From NCBI GenBank assembly GCA_015259235.1, contig JABZGM010000053.1, positions 1 through 5,872 on the forward strand: a stretch of 5,872 bases of DNA, written 5' to 3'. Positions 5,019 through 5,872 of this stretch are shown here, piece after piece; the first letter of the stretch is position 1, and each line of letters begins with the position of its first letter. The stretch comes from Alloprevotella sp. Lineage in GTDB: Bacteria > Bacteroidota > Bacteroidia > Bacteroidales > Bacteroidaceae. A program made the translations under genes and the position numbers. A model generated the notes under the pieces. It had not been told where the DNA came from and searched no databases. It saw only the letters and a list, made by a program, of their open reading frames with translations.

Positions 5019-5872
5019 CATCTTTTTCCCTTTGACGATATGGAGTCCGGGTTGTGAGGGCGAGATGCGACGTCCAGAGAGGTCGTAGTGCGGAGCATCG
5101 CTGTCGGAGGGAGCGGAAGGAGCGAGGGGCGCGATGGCAGTGGCAGTGCCCACCACCATGGGGAGCTTTTGCATGTCTGCATTGAGGATTTCGTTGGTCT
5201 GCGTGTCGATGAGGAGACCGACAATGCGGAGACGACTGGCATTTTGCACACTACCTGGGAGGAAGATGTGAAACGTCTGGCTCACTGGCACACCGCGACG
5301 CATCTCTGTGGGGAGCACCCCTTCGCGCTGCGCTCTTTCGCCCACGGGATAGATGGCGCGTGCCACGTCGTTGTAGTAGGTCTGCGCCGGATTGGGTTTG
5401 TTTAACCATGCAGAATTTGGGAAAAACTTTCCATATGTCTGACCATAGTTCGCCTGCATGTAAGGTCCCACGTGGTCTTCGATGAGCACATATTGCATGC
5501 GGAGCGTGGTGTTGTGATTGTCGAAACCGAGGGTGGTGGTGAGGGTGATGTCGTAGTCGAAAGTGTCGGTCTTCGTCACCTTGGTCTCCACCTTGAAAGG
5601 CGTCTTCTTGGGGAGTTGGTAGAGGGCAGCACTCATTTCGTTGTTGAACATGTCGAGACGCTGCTTGCGGTTGAGCCACACTTGGGGGAACCCTTGAAAA
5701 GTGAGGAATCGATAGTCCTGCACCTGCATGGGTTCGGACGAATAGGCGCTCTGTGCTTGGTGCACGGCGATGACAACGAAGGGCACACTCTTGACGTCTT
5801 TGCGCAGTCGTTCGAGGGCTTCCATGCCGAAGGGGCAAACTCCGCACCATGTGCCGGTTCCTTCCTCAATGA
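5010..5872 (-). CDS. Thioredoxin-fold, Omp28-like envelope protein (N-terminus missing)
   Basis: The frame is open at the right edge, so the N-terminus and any signal peptide lie outside; about 286 residues remain. The edge reads IEEGTGTWCGVCPFG (5870-5826), a thioredoxin-like Cys-x-x-Cys site in the form typical of the Bacteroidetes Omp28-related group. The internal ATG at 5823-5825 is therefore not the start. Downstream, VPFVVIAVHQ and GFPQVWLNRK (about fragment residues 28-37 and 60-69) fit the thioredoxin beta-strand and cis-proline segment. The next part, with VLIEDHVGPYMQANY and TNEILNADMQKLP, resembles the beta-rich Omp28 region. After an Ala/Pro/Ser-rich linker the protein ends in YDLSGRRISPSQPGLHIVKG plus KKMVF, a short C-terminal tail frequent in Bacteroidales exported proteins and reminiscent of sorting-signal tails. 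Substrate and redox partner are unknown. It lies 134 bases upstream of the mannosidase in the same direction, so co-transcription is possible. Confidence 0.8.
   Translation of the reverse strand, partial: IEEGTGTWCGVCPFGMEALERLRKDVKSVPFVVIAVHQAQSAYSSEPMQVQDYRFLTFQGFPQVWLNRKQRLDMFNNEMSAALYQLPKKTPFKVETKVTKTDTFDYDITLTTTLGFDNHNTTLRMQYVLIEDHVGPYMQANYGQTYGKFFPNSAWLNKPNPAQTYYNDVARAIYPVGERAQREGVLPTEMRRGVPVSQTFHIFLPGSVQNASRLRIVGLLIDTQTNEILNADMQKLPMVVGTATAIAPLAPSAPSDSDAPHYDLSGRRISPSQPGLHIVKGKKMVF

Noticed and set aside
5251..5850. 199-codon minus-strand frame within the Omp28-like gene
   Set aside because: It is an out-of-frame shadow, rich in Arg/His/Pro, while the overlapping frame carries the CxxC motif and conserved tail.
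1..5872. CRISPR array, tRNA or rRNA genes
   Set aside because: No regularly spaced 25-40-base repeats with unique spacers, and no cloverleaf or rRNA-like sequence, were seen; the short 9- and 27-base repeats do not fit a CRISPR pattern.

Overview
The window looks like a Bacteroidales chromosome, probably Prevotellaceae- or Porphyromonadaceae-like, carrying the integrase-bearing edge of an integrated mobile element. Three things point there: a Bacteroidetes-type tyrosine recombinase next to a DUF1896 gene, a family-92 glycoside hydrolase lipoprotein, and a thioredoxin-fold Omp28-like protein ending in the YDLSGRR...G.HIVKGKK tail common in this order. All four confident genes lie on the minus strand. 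The genus cannot be fixed from the sequence alone.

Left part (1 to about 2400): mobile-element DNA. From right to left it holds the integrase (893-2137), a DUF1896 protein (315-788), a long imperfect inverted repeat immediately after the DUF1896 stop (about 167-304), and an open frame running off the left edge that could be the start of a membrane protein (1-170). Upstream of the integrase (2154-2355) lie five direct copies and one inverted copy of TGTAGCCA, several spaced by about one or two DNA turns. These look like integrase arm-type sites. A 7-bp imperfect inverted repeat around a 6-bp spacer at 2370-2389 is a candidate crossover core.

Junction (about 2356-2513): between the last arm-like site and the first copy of a repeat that also occurs on the far side of the next gene. 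A 13-bp perfect hairpin lies here (2425-2456). Base composition changes across this interval, from AT-richer on the left to GC-richer on the right.

Right part (2514-5872): likely resident chromosome. A GH92 exo-alpha-mannosidase lipoprotein gene (2560-4875) is bracketed by inverted copies of a small intergenic repeat built from TTAGACGTTAG and GGGTC-nnn-GACCC. The 3' copy doubles as an intrinsic terminator, and the 5' copy overlaps the start codon. Upstream is a seven-unit, roughly 9-bp CTAGAAnnn repeat (4955-5018) that contains the stop codon of a partial thioredoxin-like/Omp28-like protein (5010-5872, N-terminus outside the window).

The mannosidase would trim mannose from host or yeast glycans at the cell envelope. 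The Omp28-like protein is probably also an envelope protein. The integrase and its sites would move the element on the left. The least explained structures are the long inverted repeat at 167-304, the arm-site array, the inverted repeats around the mannosidase gene and the CTAG tract.
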